This document shows positions 22,364-33,973 of a stretch of 64,000 nucleotides of DNA, one piece after another (position 1 is the first letter of the stretch; every line of letters begins with the position of its first letter). The DNA is from Pseudisothecium myosuroides (lineage: Eukaryota > Streptophyta > Bryopsida > Hypnales > Lembophyllaceae): NCBI GenBank assembly GCA_951799445.1, contig OX637295.1, positions 25,420,001-25,484,000 of the forward strand, in the 5' to 3' direction. The position numbers and the translations under genes are program-made. The notes under the pieces are model-generated. The model saw nothing but the letters and a program-made list of their open reading frames with translations. It was not told where the DNA came from and did not search any database.

Positions 22364-25300
22364 TGTTCTTCAGCTTTTAGAATAGCAGCACCACGTTCAT
22401 CTATTCGAGCAAGGTAAACAAGTGGCCTTGGTTTCGTTAAGCTCTCTTTGGGCCTCCTGCAGTTTTTTAGGTCCCTGCTGCTCCAATTTTTCCGTAAGGT
22501 CTAGCCAATGTCGCTCTGCATCAGTGTGCATTTAAAACCACCACATAAGAGAGAACACAACACAACGAAATGCAGTCATACTGATAAACTGACGTTAGCC
22601 ATATCCCAACAATGAGTAATGCAGTTACCAGTAATATAACACACACTAATAGCTCTAAGCAAACGCAACGGCAAAGTCATACCTTCAAACTTCAACTGAG
22701 ACAGCTCCGTATCCAGAGATTCAATTTCTTCTTCAATCGATTTGACTTGGGCTTTCAGCGCCTTTTTCTCCTTCACTATGGCTTTCTGCTTAATCCACTG
22801 CAAAACTAGAATTTTCCAACCTTAAAAACTGCATTACAGGATACATGTGGGAGATTATCACCCTGAACTCGAAATGAACTCAAAAGTACATGAAAATGTA
22901 TTTGCACAGGAAAGAAAGCATCATGAAAGGATTAAACGTAGCCTCAAAGCAACGTGAAGACGCACCAGTTTCTCAAGCTCATCTAGCATGCCGAGAAATT
23001 TTTTCAGTTTCTTTTCAACCTGCACGAGCGCTCAAAACAGTGTTAGTCTGAGGCTGTTTAGGAGACATATAGCTATAATTTTTTGGACATGAAAAATGAG
23101 TAGGGGAGATTTACTTTATTGTAGGCTTCAATTTTGTCCTTCCAGCAATTAAGCAACTGCTGAGCCTCTTCAGCTGAAGCTTTAGAGCTTATCAAGACAG
23201 CTTTCTTTTCTGCCAGTGATCTCTGCACGATAAATAAAGTCCAACCGGTTAACGGTCATTACGACATATGCTCTACCCGATTCCTGCCTCTCCAAAAATA
23301 TCATAGTTTGTTCAATCTGCAATATAGAAAGCCTCCTCCGTTAACCATCTATGTCTTGGAATTTGGCAATACACTAAGCTTATCTTCTGGCGATGTGAAT
23401 TATTCCAGTTTGAACAATAAGCAAACTCTTCCCTGATGACACTAGATCAATGAGCGGATTCAAGAAATAATACCTGCAACTTTTGTGGAGACTGAACAAT
23501 TTGCGTCTTCAATCGATCTCGTTCCTCCTTCAGCTGGAGAACTTCTCCGTTTATATCTGAAATATGAAGTGTAAAAGACAGTTACGATTTCCATTCTAGG
23601 TTGAACAAAGACAAGTACTTGCATGCATAGGCAATGTCGGAAAGCATTTGTTGTATCTATAAGCAGAGGTAGGTAGTCCAGCCACAAAATTTAAAAGTTT
23701 GGAATTAAACGGCTAGCCTAGATGGTTATTATACTATTCAGTACATAACCTAAATAAAGCTGTAAACCACGAGCAACAGCTGGTAACAACAGAGTGGTGG
23801 CTAAATTCAAACTGAGCTCGATCTGACGAGACTTCAAGTATGAGTAGATTCTGCCCTAACTCTTTCTTCTTTAGAAAGCTACGATATTCCCAGCTTACGT
23901 GGAGTCCGTCTAAAGACGAATTTTGCCTGTGCCTAATTACAGCCCTATGTTTTTGACTGACAGATGGCGGCAATTTACAATGCCTCAAACCTATGTTAAT
24001 CTACGGTAATCGGAGATATTAAGATGAAGCGAAATCAGGAAAGAGCTTTCAGAGTGAGCGATCAATGCAGTCTATGCTTAGAGAAGCAGAGATTGAAGAA
24101 AAATACGTTGATGCAATGGATTTAGCCATACCTCCTTTGCAACTGCTTGGCCTGCTTGTTTCAAAGTCAAATGTAAGAATTTAGAGCTCCATGCTGTTTG
24201 TTAAGAACTTGAATCTCCTGGTTCAATTCTTTCGTCTCAGCTTCTAGGACTTGCATAGCTTGCTGCTATGCGCGTCTATCTGCCTCTATAGCTTCTATAG
24301 CTTCAATCTCAGTGTTTAGCTGCATCAGCACCAACAATTTACCAACGATGACTAACCATCAAAAAGTTCATAAACTTTGTAAGCTGTAAAGAACTAAATC
24401 CTTCCCCTATTGCTCCTGGACTGGACATCTATGAAGCTTACACTACCTGCACCCAAATTCTTCAGCGTTAGTAAGGAAAACCTAAGTATCACAAGCAGGT
24501 CAGTAGCATTTTCTGATAATTATTTGATTGTAATGTACATTTGGTATGTAAAACTCTAGTACCCAGGAAAACTCTGGCTAAAGCGTAGAAATTCTGCCGC
24601 GCATAAAATTAATCGACATGCACGTGGCGTGGACAGGAGGCATTAACGTACCGCAGCTAGACGTTCCTCAGATTGCTGATAAAGGGAGCACACTCGCTCT
24701 CTTTCCTCCAGTACATCCTCTAAGTCTCTTTCACGTCCCTGCCTGCCCATATACATCTTGCTTAGATAGAGCTCTAATACTTTGAGCACCTTTCGACGCT
24801 TCGAGCAGGTGATACACGGTAAGCTCTTGAAGAGCAGAATGTGAAGGCAATGTCCATCATCACTTGCTTCCAAATGCAAGTAGGTACTCAAAAACTGCAG
24901 CTAAGTAGTACAGTGGTTAAATCATATCACGTTGATTTCAGTCGCACACTGAATTGAATATCGACAATGAGTTTAATTTCAGGCACGATTTTGTTCGGAT
25001 AATGAGGAACCTAGATTTAGATATTTGAAAATGAGAGAACAGTGAATGTTACAGGCACAAGAGCGTGAAGCAGGGAACTCACTTGAATTTTAGTAAGGTG
25101 ATGATAGCACTGAGGTTGGTCATGGTGCGCACGCTCTCGGGCTTGAAGATGTCCATTGTTGAAAAGTCAGCTACCCCAGTGACCGCCATTAGTTTACTGA
25201 TGACACGAATAGACGCCAAAATCCCAACAGATTCTTCGTAAAGCTCAGGGTAATCCAACTTGTCCATGGCATGAGACGCTGACTGAAGCAGCTCCTCCCT

Positions 25301-26405
25301 GTTTCTTGAAAATTCCATGATATCAGACTTCCGAATACATCTCCGCAAATGTTCAGGCAAGTACTTTTAAAGAAGATATCTTGAAATGTTATCTATTCCC
25401 ACCGTTAGTTAGGGTAACATTGAACATGCGCAGCCGGTAAAAATGGAGCTTAGACAGACATTGAGTAACTCCTCATCGCCTAAGCATTGTACTCACAGCT
25501 TTCGAAATTACAAAAACCGGGAGTGAGTTACTCCTCATCGCCTAAGCATTGAACTCACAGCTTTCGAAATTAGAAAAACCGGGAGTGAGTTACTCCTCAT
25601 CGCTCTAAGCATTGAATTGAACTCACAGTTTTCGAAATTAGAAAAGCCGAGAGTGAGTTACTCCTCATCGCCTAAGCATTGAATTGAACTCACAGCTTTC
25701 GAAATTAGAAAAACCGAGAGTGAGTTACTCCTCATCGCCTAAGCATTGAATTGAACTCACAGCTTTCGAAATTAGAAAAGCCGAGAGTGAGTTACTCCTC
25801 ATCGCCTAAGCATTGAATTGAACTCACACCTTTCGAAATTAGAAAAACCGAGAGTGAGTTACTCCTCATCGCCTAAGCATTGAACTCACAGCTTTCGAGA
25901 TTTAAAAAACAGAGTGAGTTACTCCTCATCGCCTAAGCATTGAATTGAACTCACAGCTTTCGAAATTAGAAAAGCCGAGAGTGAGTTACTCCTCATCGCC
26001 TAAGCATTGAATTGAACTCACACCTTTCGAAATTAGAAAAACCGAGAGTGAGTTACTCCTCATCGCCTAAGCATTGAACTCACAGCTTTCGAAATTACAA
26101 AAACAGAGTGAGTTACTCCTCATCGCCTAAGCATTGAACTCACAGCTTTCGAGATTAGAAAAACGGAGAGTAAGTTACTCCTCATCGCCTAAGCATTGAA
26201 TTGAACTCACAGCTTTAGAAATTAGAAAAACGGAGAGTGAAGGAAATGCAGTGCGCACCGTGTCTTGCCCATGGTCTTCAGCGCCAGACTCTCGTAAACA
26301 GGCCACACAGCTTCCGTGGTCGGCTTCACCAAATGATGCTCTTCGAATATAATGTTCACGTCGGCAGAGACAATATCGTGCGGCTTGAGAATGGGAAACA
26401 AAGAC
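22364..26405 (-). pseudogene. NUF2: NUF2 kinetochore protein gene, decayed but intron-containing
   Basis: NUF2 is a subunit of the NDC80 complex that ties kinetochores to microtubules. Order on the minus strand: CH-domain start FPILKPHDIVSADVNIIFEE (about 26400-26255); ADFSTMDIFKPESVRTMTNL in exon 25366-25084; EERERVCSLYQQSEERLAA in 24742-24652; EIEAIEAIEADRRA in 24319-24132; KTQIVQSPQKLQ in 23556-23474; SLAEKKAVLISSKASAEEAQ (about 23222-23116); EKKLKKFLGMLDELEKL (about 23019-22967); IEEEIESLDTELSQLKFE (about 22800-22681); and ARIDERGAAILKAEEQ (to about 22364). Breaks: an in-phase TAG at 24268-24266, frame loss later in that exon, and a frame change inside the last exon. No start ATG fits the first exon. 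Retained introns point to a duplicated rather than retrocopied pseudogene. Confidence 0.75.
25465..26235. repeat. Minisatellite in NUF2 intron, about 12 units of 62-70 bp
   Basis: The unit reads GAGTGAGTTACTCCTCATCG, CCTAAGCATTGAATTGAACT, CACAGCTTTCGAAATTAGAA, AAACCGA, repeated head to tail about 12 times with few changes. Units come in longer (with GAATTGAACTCAC) and shorter (GAACTCAC) versions. High similarity between units suggests recent expansion. It lies between the first and second recognisable NUF2 exons. Confidence 0.92.
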
Positions 26406-26434
26406 GTTTCCCATTCTCAAGCCGCACGAGATTG
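26361..26434. repeat. Inverted repeat with ~33-bp arms at the NUF2 5' end
   Basis: GAGACAATATCGTGCGGCTT (from about 26366) continuing into GAGAATGGGAAAC is followed after 6 nt by its reverse complement, with one mismatch. The inner arm is part of the first recognisable NUF2 exon (FPILKPHDIV); the outer arm has replaced what should precede it. It looks like a local inverted duplication that removed the original start. Confidence 0.75.
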
Positions 26435-26703
26435 TCTCATGGATGCATTTTGGCGAATAGATCGGCAAAACCGAAACAACAACTTCAATTCAGTCGATCG
26501 ACTTCTGGCTCTCTTCAATGTGTGATGGATAACAAAGAATCCAACAAAAGTGCAACTATTCATTCTTGGAATTTTGTGTAAAAAGGGGAGGTCTTTTATA
26601 ATAGTTTGACTTCCAATGAGTACTTTCAAATTTTTTTTATGTAGATGATTCGCATTATAGAAAAAGGAATGATTTTCACGGTCACCAACCCTTCTTTTAA
26701 GGC

Positions 26704-27344
26704 TTAACCTTTAAATGCCCAAGGCCTATTTTGAGCCTCTTAGAATTTGCTCTAATTGAACAAAAAATCAACATTTTGATAAATTGAATCAGTTTTTTTT
26801 TAATTGTAACCCTACAGATTCAAACTAGACGTGTTAGAGATCACATAGGAAAATGAAACACAACAATATCATTTAAGGATTGAAAGATTATAATGTTTGA
26901 TCATCAGGGTGTTAAAACTATGAAAATCTTTGAGCTCTCTTTTTGCATATCAAATCTAAAAAATTCAAGACCAAAAAAATATGAGGTTGAAGGGCCTAAC
27001 AAACAAAACCCCAATCAATTTATGACTATTCAAAATCTACCCTACAATTTTTTAAATGAATTCCTAGTGTGAATTTTTCTCCAAGATCTAGTGTATTTGA
27101 GGCTCATTTCTAAGAGCTCTCCACACTACAAAAAGTCAAGATTGCAATGGGTATCTTTGCACAAAATCTTGAATAGAAAAGTCATAATCATTCATTTTCA
27201 AAATCGGATTTTTGATTCTAAAACTAGACTTCAAAAAGAATCTTTCATAAACATAAACTACTAAAACAGCATTTTGATACGTTTTATTTAATTTTAGAGT
27301 TTCTTTGACACCACATTCGGGTGCCTTGGGCATTTAGGGATTAA
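26704..27344. mobile_element. Short piggyBac-type MITE (641 bp)
   Basis: TTAACCTTTAAATGCCCAAG at the left and CTTGGGCATTTAGGGATTAA at the right give a TTAA-bounded imperfect inverted repeat with the shared TAAAKGCCCAAGGC core. The interior is AT-rich and non-coding. Confidence 0.72.
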
Positions 27345-28590
27345 AGTACCAGTATTACAAATGGTGAAGTTATATAATTCTACATTCATCGATGTATTGG
27401 ATGAAAATTTATATTTTATTATATTTATTATGAACATGTTTCAATCAAATTTGATGATTCATTTATAGTTTTAAGAAATATGAAATTTTCTAAAGAAAAG
27501 CAAAATAATTCAATTAGTATACAGGTTTGAATGGCACAAGCCCCGCTGATACTAATTTGGATGAGTGTTGGATGAATTAGTGGTCTAATTTGTGTGAACT
27601 TGTAGATGGATTTTGAATGAAAATTAGGTGAAAGTTGGATGATAATCACACTATTTGAGATAAAATGAAAATATATAGTGTAAACCACATTGTAGTATAG
27701 AAGACTACTCTAAAATATTTTAAAATATACAAGTAAAGGAATTTTTTTGTCCCCTTATAGAATGACCATTTGATAGAACCTTATGTTATATATATAATTT
27801 TTGGTAGGCCATAAAGATTTTAAAAAAAACATTCTTGTGACTCTCGTGTCCGGATTTTAAAGTCTATTCAAATTTATTATTTTGTGATTTTTACAAGTTT
27901 TTGTTTTTAAAAAAAATAGAATGTGCTTATTATAGTATACTTTAGCGCTTTTGACTTCTTGTATTGTAAAATTTGATCTTGATATTAAAGATGGATTTAT
28001 TCCTTTGAATAATAGTAATAAGATGAAGCTTCCTAAGTTGAGTTTCTATTCTACTTGAAAAGTTTGAGTAATTCCTCATTATATATATTTTATCTTAGTC
28101 CAAAGCATTGAGTTTGTAACTACATTTCTAAGTATTTAATGACATGGAAATTTGACTTATAATGTACACTTGCAGATTATTTTAGATTTTTTGAATAAAT
28201 CACACAATATTCATTTTTTACAAAGACATTTGAAAATTTTATGACTTAAAGAAGACATGGAATTTCATCTCTAGAAAATAAAACTAAAAACTATCTTTCA
28301 TTCAAATATTATGGCACAAAATGTATATGTGAATCAAATGTTAGCATATTAATATAAAACGAGGGATTTGGAGAGCAAACATATAGTTTTAGGTCCATCA
28401 TTTTAGGGCTAAATTGCCCACCATAATATGTCTTTTATATTGATTTGTACTATAAGTGTATGTGTTATCATTTATCAAAGTCACAACAATAATAATAGTT
28501 ACTTCTTAAAGAGACAGGTGTCCATTCAAAACTCAATTGGAATTCTAGTAGGTGATGATGAATTCAAAATAAACATATGTTTCTAAAATT
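27345..28590. other. AT-rich intergenic DNA
   Basis: No gene, tandem array or terminal repeat was recognised in this 1.2 kb. Confidence 0.4.
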
Positions 28591-28599
28591 TGGTACAAG

Positions 28600-29624
28600 A
28601 TGTAGACATTCAGCCCATTTCAAGGAATTTACAAAAAAAATTGATTGGATGCCAATATCAAACATTATGATGCCAAAAAATCCTTAACGTGATGGCAATA
28701 TACACTTAGGCAATTTGGGCAATTTAAGCATGTATTGCTAAATCCTTCATTTCTTTGTAAAATTTGGCATGTATGTAACTAACATGATGGAGTATACAAT
28801 TATTAAAAAAAATCTTTAACGTGTTTCAAAAATAGCCCCAATTTTTTGTCACACTTGCTAATTTGTAGAGATAGTACTATTTCTAGCCCACCCAAAAGAA
28901 TTTAGAGTTGAAATTTGGAGGGCTTGGTCTTCTAATAGACTAGTAGATATAGGGGAGGCAACCCATTCCTGATCACACACCCCCATTGTGGTTATGTGTA
29001 TTGTTCTCTTTCCATGAACAGTGATTCATTGTGGCACGGTTCCCAATGCATTTGTGGCTCATAATGATTGGTCACAAGACTCTCAATATTGTAACCACCC
29101 CTTGTCAATTTTGTTTTCAGCCCATGGTCGGAAATAGCAAGCCCCATATCACCGGTATGGGAAAAACAGAATCTTCCCCTGAAAAATCCATAGTAATTAT
29201 ATTTTGAGAAAAAAAAATCTGGAAAATAATGGAAACCTTCCGAACTCTATTTCTGCACACAAGAAAAATTTCCCACCAAAAAAACCCACCCTGCAAATAT
29301 GTGTAATTCTTTATTTGATCAAAAATGGGTTGCCTCCCCTAGTTTAATTTGAAGAAATTTTTTAAAATGCTAATTCTATGTTATATGGAAGTTTACAAAA
29401 TGAACTTTTCTCTACTTGCATTTTGAAATATGTGAAATTTTATTTTGGCGTTTCTTTTGGTAAATGACCATTTCCATAGAGGTGTTACAAATGGTCAATT
29501 TAAAGAAATTCCTACGTTTTACAAATTAAAATGTCAAAATACCTGGTTTTCTAAATTTGCACTTTTTTTAGTTCTCTTTTTTAGAGAATTTTTCTATGCT
29601 TTATCTGCCTAGGGTACAATATTC
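28600..29624. repeat. Dispersed repeat, diverged inverted copy of 40331-41060
   Basis: Blocks of this interval (about 28800-28945 and 29345-29610) match the reverse complement of about 40480-40890, including CTATTTCTAGCCCACC-type, ATTTTGGCG and AGAGAATTTTTCTATGC phrases. Its own terminal repeats are worn away. A mariner-like MITE at 28950-29341 splits this copy in two; the copy at 40 kb lacks it. Confidence 0.55.
28950..29341. mobile_element. TA-flanked MITE with 25-bp terminal inverted repeats
   Basis: The left end TAGGGGAGGCAACCCATT and right end AATGGGTTGCCTCCCCTA are exact complements. Pairing continues to 25 bp with two mismatches (ends in TGATC). TA sits at both ends, as expected for a Tc1/mariner-type insertion. 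The interior is non-coding. Nested in the dispersed repeat at 28600-29624. Confidence 0.8.
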
Positions 29625-29860
29625 TTAACCCCTAAAGTCCCAAGGCTTTATTTTCATCAAAAGACACTCAAAATTGCCATGTCTCTAATTGCAAAAAAAA
29701 TTTCAATTTAATTTTTTTTTTGGATATCTAACCTAGGATCTTGCACTAAACTAGTATATAAATGTATGGAAAAAATTTAAGAAACTTTGACTACATAGAT
29801 TGCAAGATATTTGCATTTAAAGCGATAAAAAAATGCTTTTTTGCCAAGTCAAGAAAGTTG
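29625..29860 (+). mobile_element. Truncated piggyBac-type MITE (one end only)
   Basis: It starts TTAACCCCTAAAGTCCCAAG and follows the MITE interior (CAAAATTGCCAT, CTAGTATATAAATGTATGG, ACATAGATTGCAAGATATTT) up to about 29860, then departs. No second TTAA end is found nearby. Confidence 0.65.
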
Positions 29861-29869
29861 CCTCCCTCA

Positions 29870-30850
29870 TTTTCAGTCACAAGCTTCTCTATAAAATCTA
29901 GCCAACCAACAATTCCAATTCTCCTCTTGCAAACATTGCACACTTCCATGGAGAATTCATCAAAATCTTGTCTTCCCTGCAAAGTTTGCAAAGTTTGGTA
30001 GATTCTTGTACACCCTAGATGGGATTAAAATTGGGTGACAATTCAGTTAGATACCTCACTTTGAGAATGAGATATATACGGTTGAGCAGAGTTTTATCAT
30101 GTGATGTAAGCGTATTGCTGAGATTGAAGGATAAGGTATTTACTAGCACGACAACGATAAGCATTGCTCGTCTGTTGGACAAAAAATGTGGAGTGTGTCG
30201 TCGTTAGAAATCGCAGTTCGGTAGGAGCAGAGAGTACATGGGACAAATCCTTGAGGCAGACAGTGCCCCTTCTGTCGCCAAATAAACTCCAGAACTCAGC
30301 TCATACATTTTGTAACCAAAAAAAAGTAAAAAAACTCACTACAAATAAACAAAAGAAACACAGCTAGAAAAACATAACGCAGTCGATGGGAAGAGGAAAA
30401 TACATCCAGACTCCTTCCAATTTCAGATCCTGCTCAATCAGGAGTGTTCAGTGGAAATTTCATACCGATGAGTGCATCGAAACGATCACACCCGATCAGA
30501 ACACAAAATCACAAGAAGCAAGTTCATTTATGGTCCTTGTCCTTACTGATACTTCTACAAGATTCCAGCACACTAGTAGCATCCGCCAAGGTCTCTTATT
30601 CTTAACCATTTCTATTTACGCAACCGTAGGTTGGGGACCCACCAAATCTACATGGCTCTTCAGGGAATCACAAGATATTGTAGCAAATCAAACCGTCTCT
30701 GTCAAAGTACATTTCCTGCGTTCCTCCTCTCAACCAGCTGTTTGCAGAAGACACAGATCAGGCAGGTAAACCTCATATGGATGATTGATCGTCCATCACA
30801 ATATGTACCGCTGGAGTTTCACAACCCATTCACACAACAGCATCGCAAAG
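29870..30850. other. Intergenic, downstream of CBS gene 1
   Basis: Contains only short meaningless open frames. Part is probably the 3' UTR of the CBS gene that ends at 30852. Confidence 0.4.
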
Positions 30851-30851
30851 T

Positions 30852-33800
30852 CTACTTGTCCTTGCCTCCTTCCATAGCATTGAATATATCAGTCCTTGTC
30901 ACGATACCTGAACAGGCAGGACATATCAGTACAATTCAGCTTTGACTATTGTTCGTCCAAAATATATCTCGTAGTAGGAAGAAAGCTTGGGTATCCACGT
31001 TATAGAGTACACACCACCATTTAACCTGAAAGTGTCCAAATGGCCGAAGTGTCCGATTCCAAGACTATAAAGGTGACATAGATCATTCAGCTTTAAGGAA
31101 GGTAACAATAGATCATACATTACATTTTTGAACGATAGAAATATGTTTTCGAAAGTTACTATAATCAACTGTTAGCTTCCAAAGTGAATTTTCAATTTTC
31201 GACTTGCATGCTAAGGGGTAACATGCACAAATTACCAGCTTGTTAGACTCATCTTCAAAAGAACAGGAAGCTACTTTTAGCTGATAATCCACAGCGGCAA
31301 TCAACGCGAAGTGCTGCCATGTACCCACTGAATAGGTGTGAACTGAGACTCACCCACGACTTGGCTGGAATCATTCACAATAGGAATTCGGTGGATCTTG
31401 TTCTTCAGCATCAAGATCGCTGCGTCTGCGAAAACGAAAAGAAAAATTTCAGCAATCCACAAATTTTACTGTTGTAAAGTTATGCATGAAAGTATACATG
31501 GAATGCAAGGACTTGAATGAACAGAGAAAAGTACATCAACCAGGTGTTCCACAAACTAGATATAAGGATCTTCCAAACTCAATTTTTTTTGCTGTTAGGA
31601 GCCTGCACTCTCTAAAATTGGTTAAAAAGACATACAGAGACTTTGGCAAAGTGGCTTACCAGAGACGATCTTATTCGCAGATAATGTAATTGCCGGAGAG
31701 GTCATTACGTCCTTGACTTTAGCTTTCAACTGTTACCCACACATCGAAGAGTGATCAATAACTGATCTATCTACAATCAACACCATTCATGCTCCTTCTC
31801 ATACCAAGCAAGAAAGTGCAATATTGTATCAAGAAACAAATTAGACAAGGAAGACGCATCAATTGCTCACATCCGGTGCTTTTCCTCGGTCCTTCTTCGA
31901 AAGAACTCCAATACATTTGTGATCAGAATCAATGACTGGAAGTCCAGAAATGACAGCAAAATGGTGGTCGATCTCCTCCAGGAGTTGTTCGGGGAAAGCT
32001 GTGGTGATGGTCTTTGACATCACATCTGCCAAATGCGTATCCGGCTGTGCCTGGAGTAACAAAACCAACATCGAAGTGAATAGGAGGATCGAAAATACTG
32101 TGCTCGATCTCTTTCATGACTATCTGTGGTAGCAGCTTGTTTCTATGGCCACCTTCCCCCAAAACCCGCACTCAAACAGTGAGGGATGGGTCGCATATTA
32201 GCTGAAACAGGACCTTGAAACTCTGGGATAAAATCACCAGGTACGATAATTGAAATCACGACCGAATTATAAAGAGTTCCAAATTCGGTGAGGACCAGCA
32301 GCCCAATGACACCGACAACATGACTTATAGACTGTGCCAGCTAACCAGGAAAAGCCTTTACTTGCAACCTGCATTACATAAACTAAAACACTGACGTCCC
32401 AATCCCCAGACCAAAAAGGCAAGTACATCTTATTGCCTCCGTTACAAACAGCAACCCCTAGAGATTCTTACCTAAAATGCACACGACCTCAACATGAGAG
32501 TCTATGGTCGATTTTGAGAAAACCTAGAATCAGCACTTTGAATTTTCGAAGTTTATGCATACGACGTCCAAAAATCACACGCAATGATGCACTGGAATCC
32601 TCTCTCAAGATCCCGAAAAAAATAAATGCGGTATAATAATAAGAAACATGCTCAGATGCCTGTTTTAATGTTTATCGGTGTACGTAACATAACAAACACA
32701 CGCGTGGCAGTTTCACAATCCTAACCAAAAGACTAAAGATCTTAAAAACAGGCCATGCATCCTAAGAAGCTCTGCCAAACATTCATATGTCTCATCAGGA
32801 GGAGACCAAGCTCAATATCAAGCACAATCGCCTCTCAAAGCAACTTGACTAGACCCAAGACTTAAGAGAGCTACAGGAAGTAACTTAAGACCCCAAGTAG
32901 CACTAATCGTGCCAGCTTATAAGGAAAAGCCTCACTTACAACCTGCATTTCACTAACTAGGACACCGACGTTCCATACCCTGGCAACAAAACAGGCACAT
33001 GCCTGGCAGTTCCAGAATCCTAATCGCCAATATATTGCAGTTCTTACAAACAGGCCAAGCATCACAAGGAACTCTGCCAAGACACTAACTTAGCATGTCT
33101 CATCAGATGGAGACCAAGCTCAATTGGCTCCCAGAGCAACTTGATCACACACAATCAGCTAGCCCTCAATTATTCGTTACAGTGATATCCAAGCACACAC
33201 ACTACACTTCAAGTCAATGTTCAGAAACTTCAGGAAGTGGTTTAAACACAGATAGAAACACTTATGGCCAAGATCGAATCAATCAAAAAGAATAACGAAG
33301 ATAGCATTCCCAGGCACAAAATTGCTTAGCCTCAATTGCACCATTGCGGCATCCAAGCACACTAACCACACTTCAAGTTAAAGTTCAGAAACTCCAGGAA
33401 GTGGCTTAATCACAGATAGAGACACTTATGGCCAAGATTGAATCAATCCAAAGAACAACAAAGAACGCATTCCCAGGCACAAAATTGTTTAGCCTCAACT
33501 ACGCCATTGCGGCATCCAAGCACACTAACCACACTTCCAAATCAATGTTCAAAAACTCAGAAACACCAGGAAGTGGCTTAAACACACACACAAACACTTA
33601 AGGCCGAGATCAAATCAATCACAGAGACAGCATTCCCCAGCACACACAGAATTAGGTCAGCACAAACCTCGGCCTTAAACAGAACGCCTTCGTAATACTT
33701 GGACAAGTCCTCATAGTTCAGCATGGAAAAACTCTCGGGCCACTCTCCAGACGGCAGGACGTCGCCCTTGGCTCCGGCTTCCTTCACGTCCACGTCCACA

Positions 33801-33973
33801 CTCTCCCCTGCTCTAACAACAAGCGTCCCCCTCGCACTCCGCCCCTGCACCTTCTTCCCCGGCATCGCCAAAACCGAGCTGGAGCTCCAAATACTGGACC
33901 GATTGCAGCCCTGCGAAGCGCAAACGGGAGCTACGGGGCCCGAGAAAGCGACGGCGGACGCGGCGGTGGCCAT
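30852..33973 (-). CDS. Plastid-targeted CBS-domain pair protein, paralogue 1
   Basis: Paired CBS domains form a Bateman module that binds adenylate ligands and regulates partner enzymes. Five exons: 33973-33668, 32050-31871, 31729-31660, 31425-31354 and 30907-30852, all GT-AG with matching phases, give 227 residues. Residues 1-55 look like a plastid transit peptide rich in Ala/Ser/Val, ending near TLVVRAG. A conserved linker LPSGEWPESFSMLNYEDLSK precedes CBS1 (ADVMSKTITTAF..GLPVIDSDHKCIGVLSKKD) and CBS2 (VKDVMTSPAITL..HRIPIVND..QVVGIVTRTDIF). The ATG at 33973 heads the transit peptide. The paralogue at 35327-38399 has the same exon plan. It does not match the Arabidopsis CBSX1-3 proteins as I recall them, so no symbol is given. 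Plastid targeting is inference. Confidence 0.85.
32690..33650. repeat. Tandem duplications in intron 1 of CBS gene 1
   Basis: Units of about 150-165 bp with CATCCAAGCACAC, CAGGAAGTGG and GCATTCCCAGGCACAAAATTG recur from about 33180 to 33650 (three or more copies). Just upstream, a roughly 300-bp direct duplication (about 32690-32850 and 32990-33150) shares AACAGGCCAWGCATC, CTCTGCCAA and GGAGACCAAGCTCAAT. Confidence 0.7.

Noticed and set aside
25465..26235. Regular ~65-bp array considered as a CRISPR
   Set aside because: The whole unit repeats with no unique spacers, and it lies in a eukaryotic intron.
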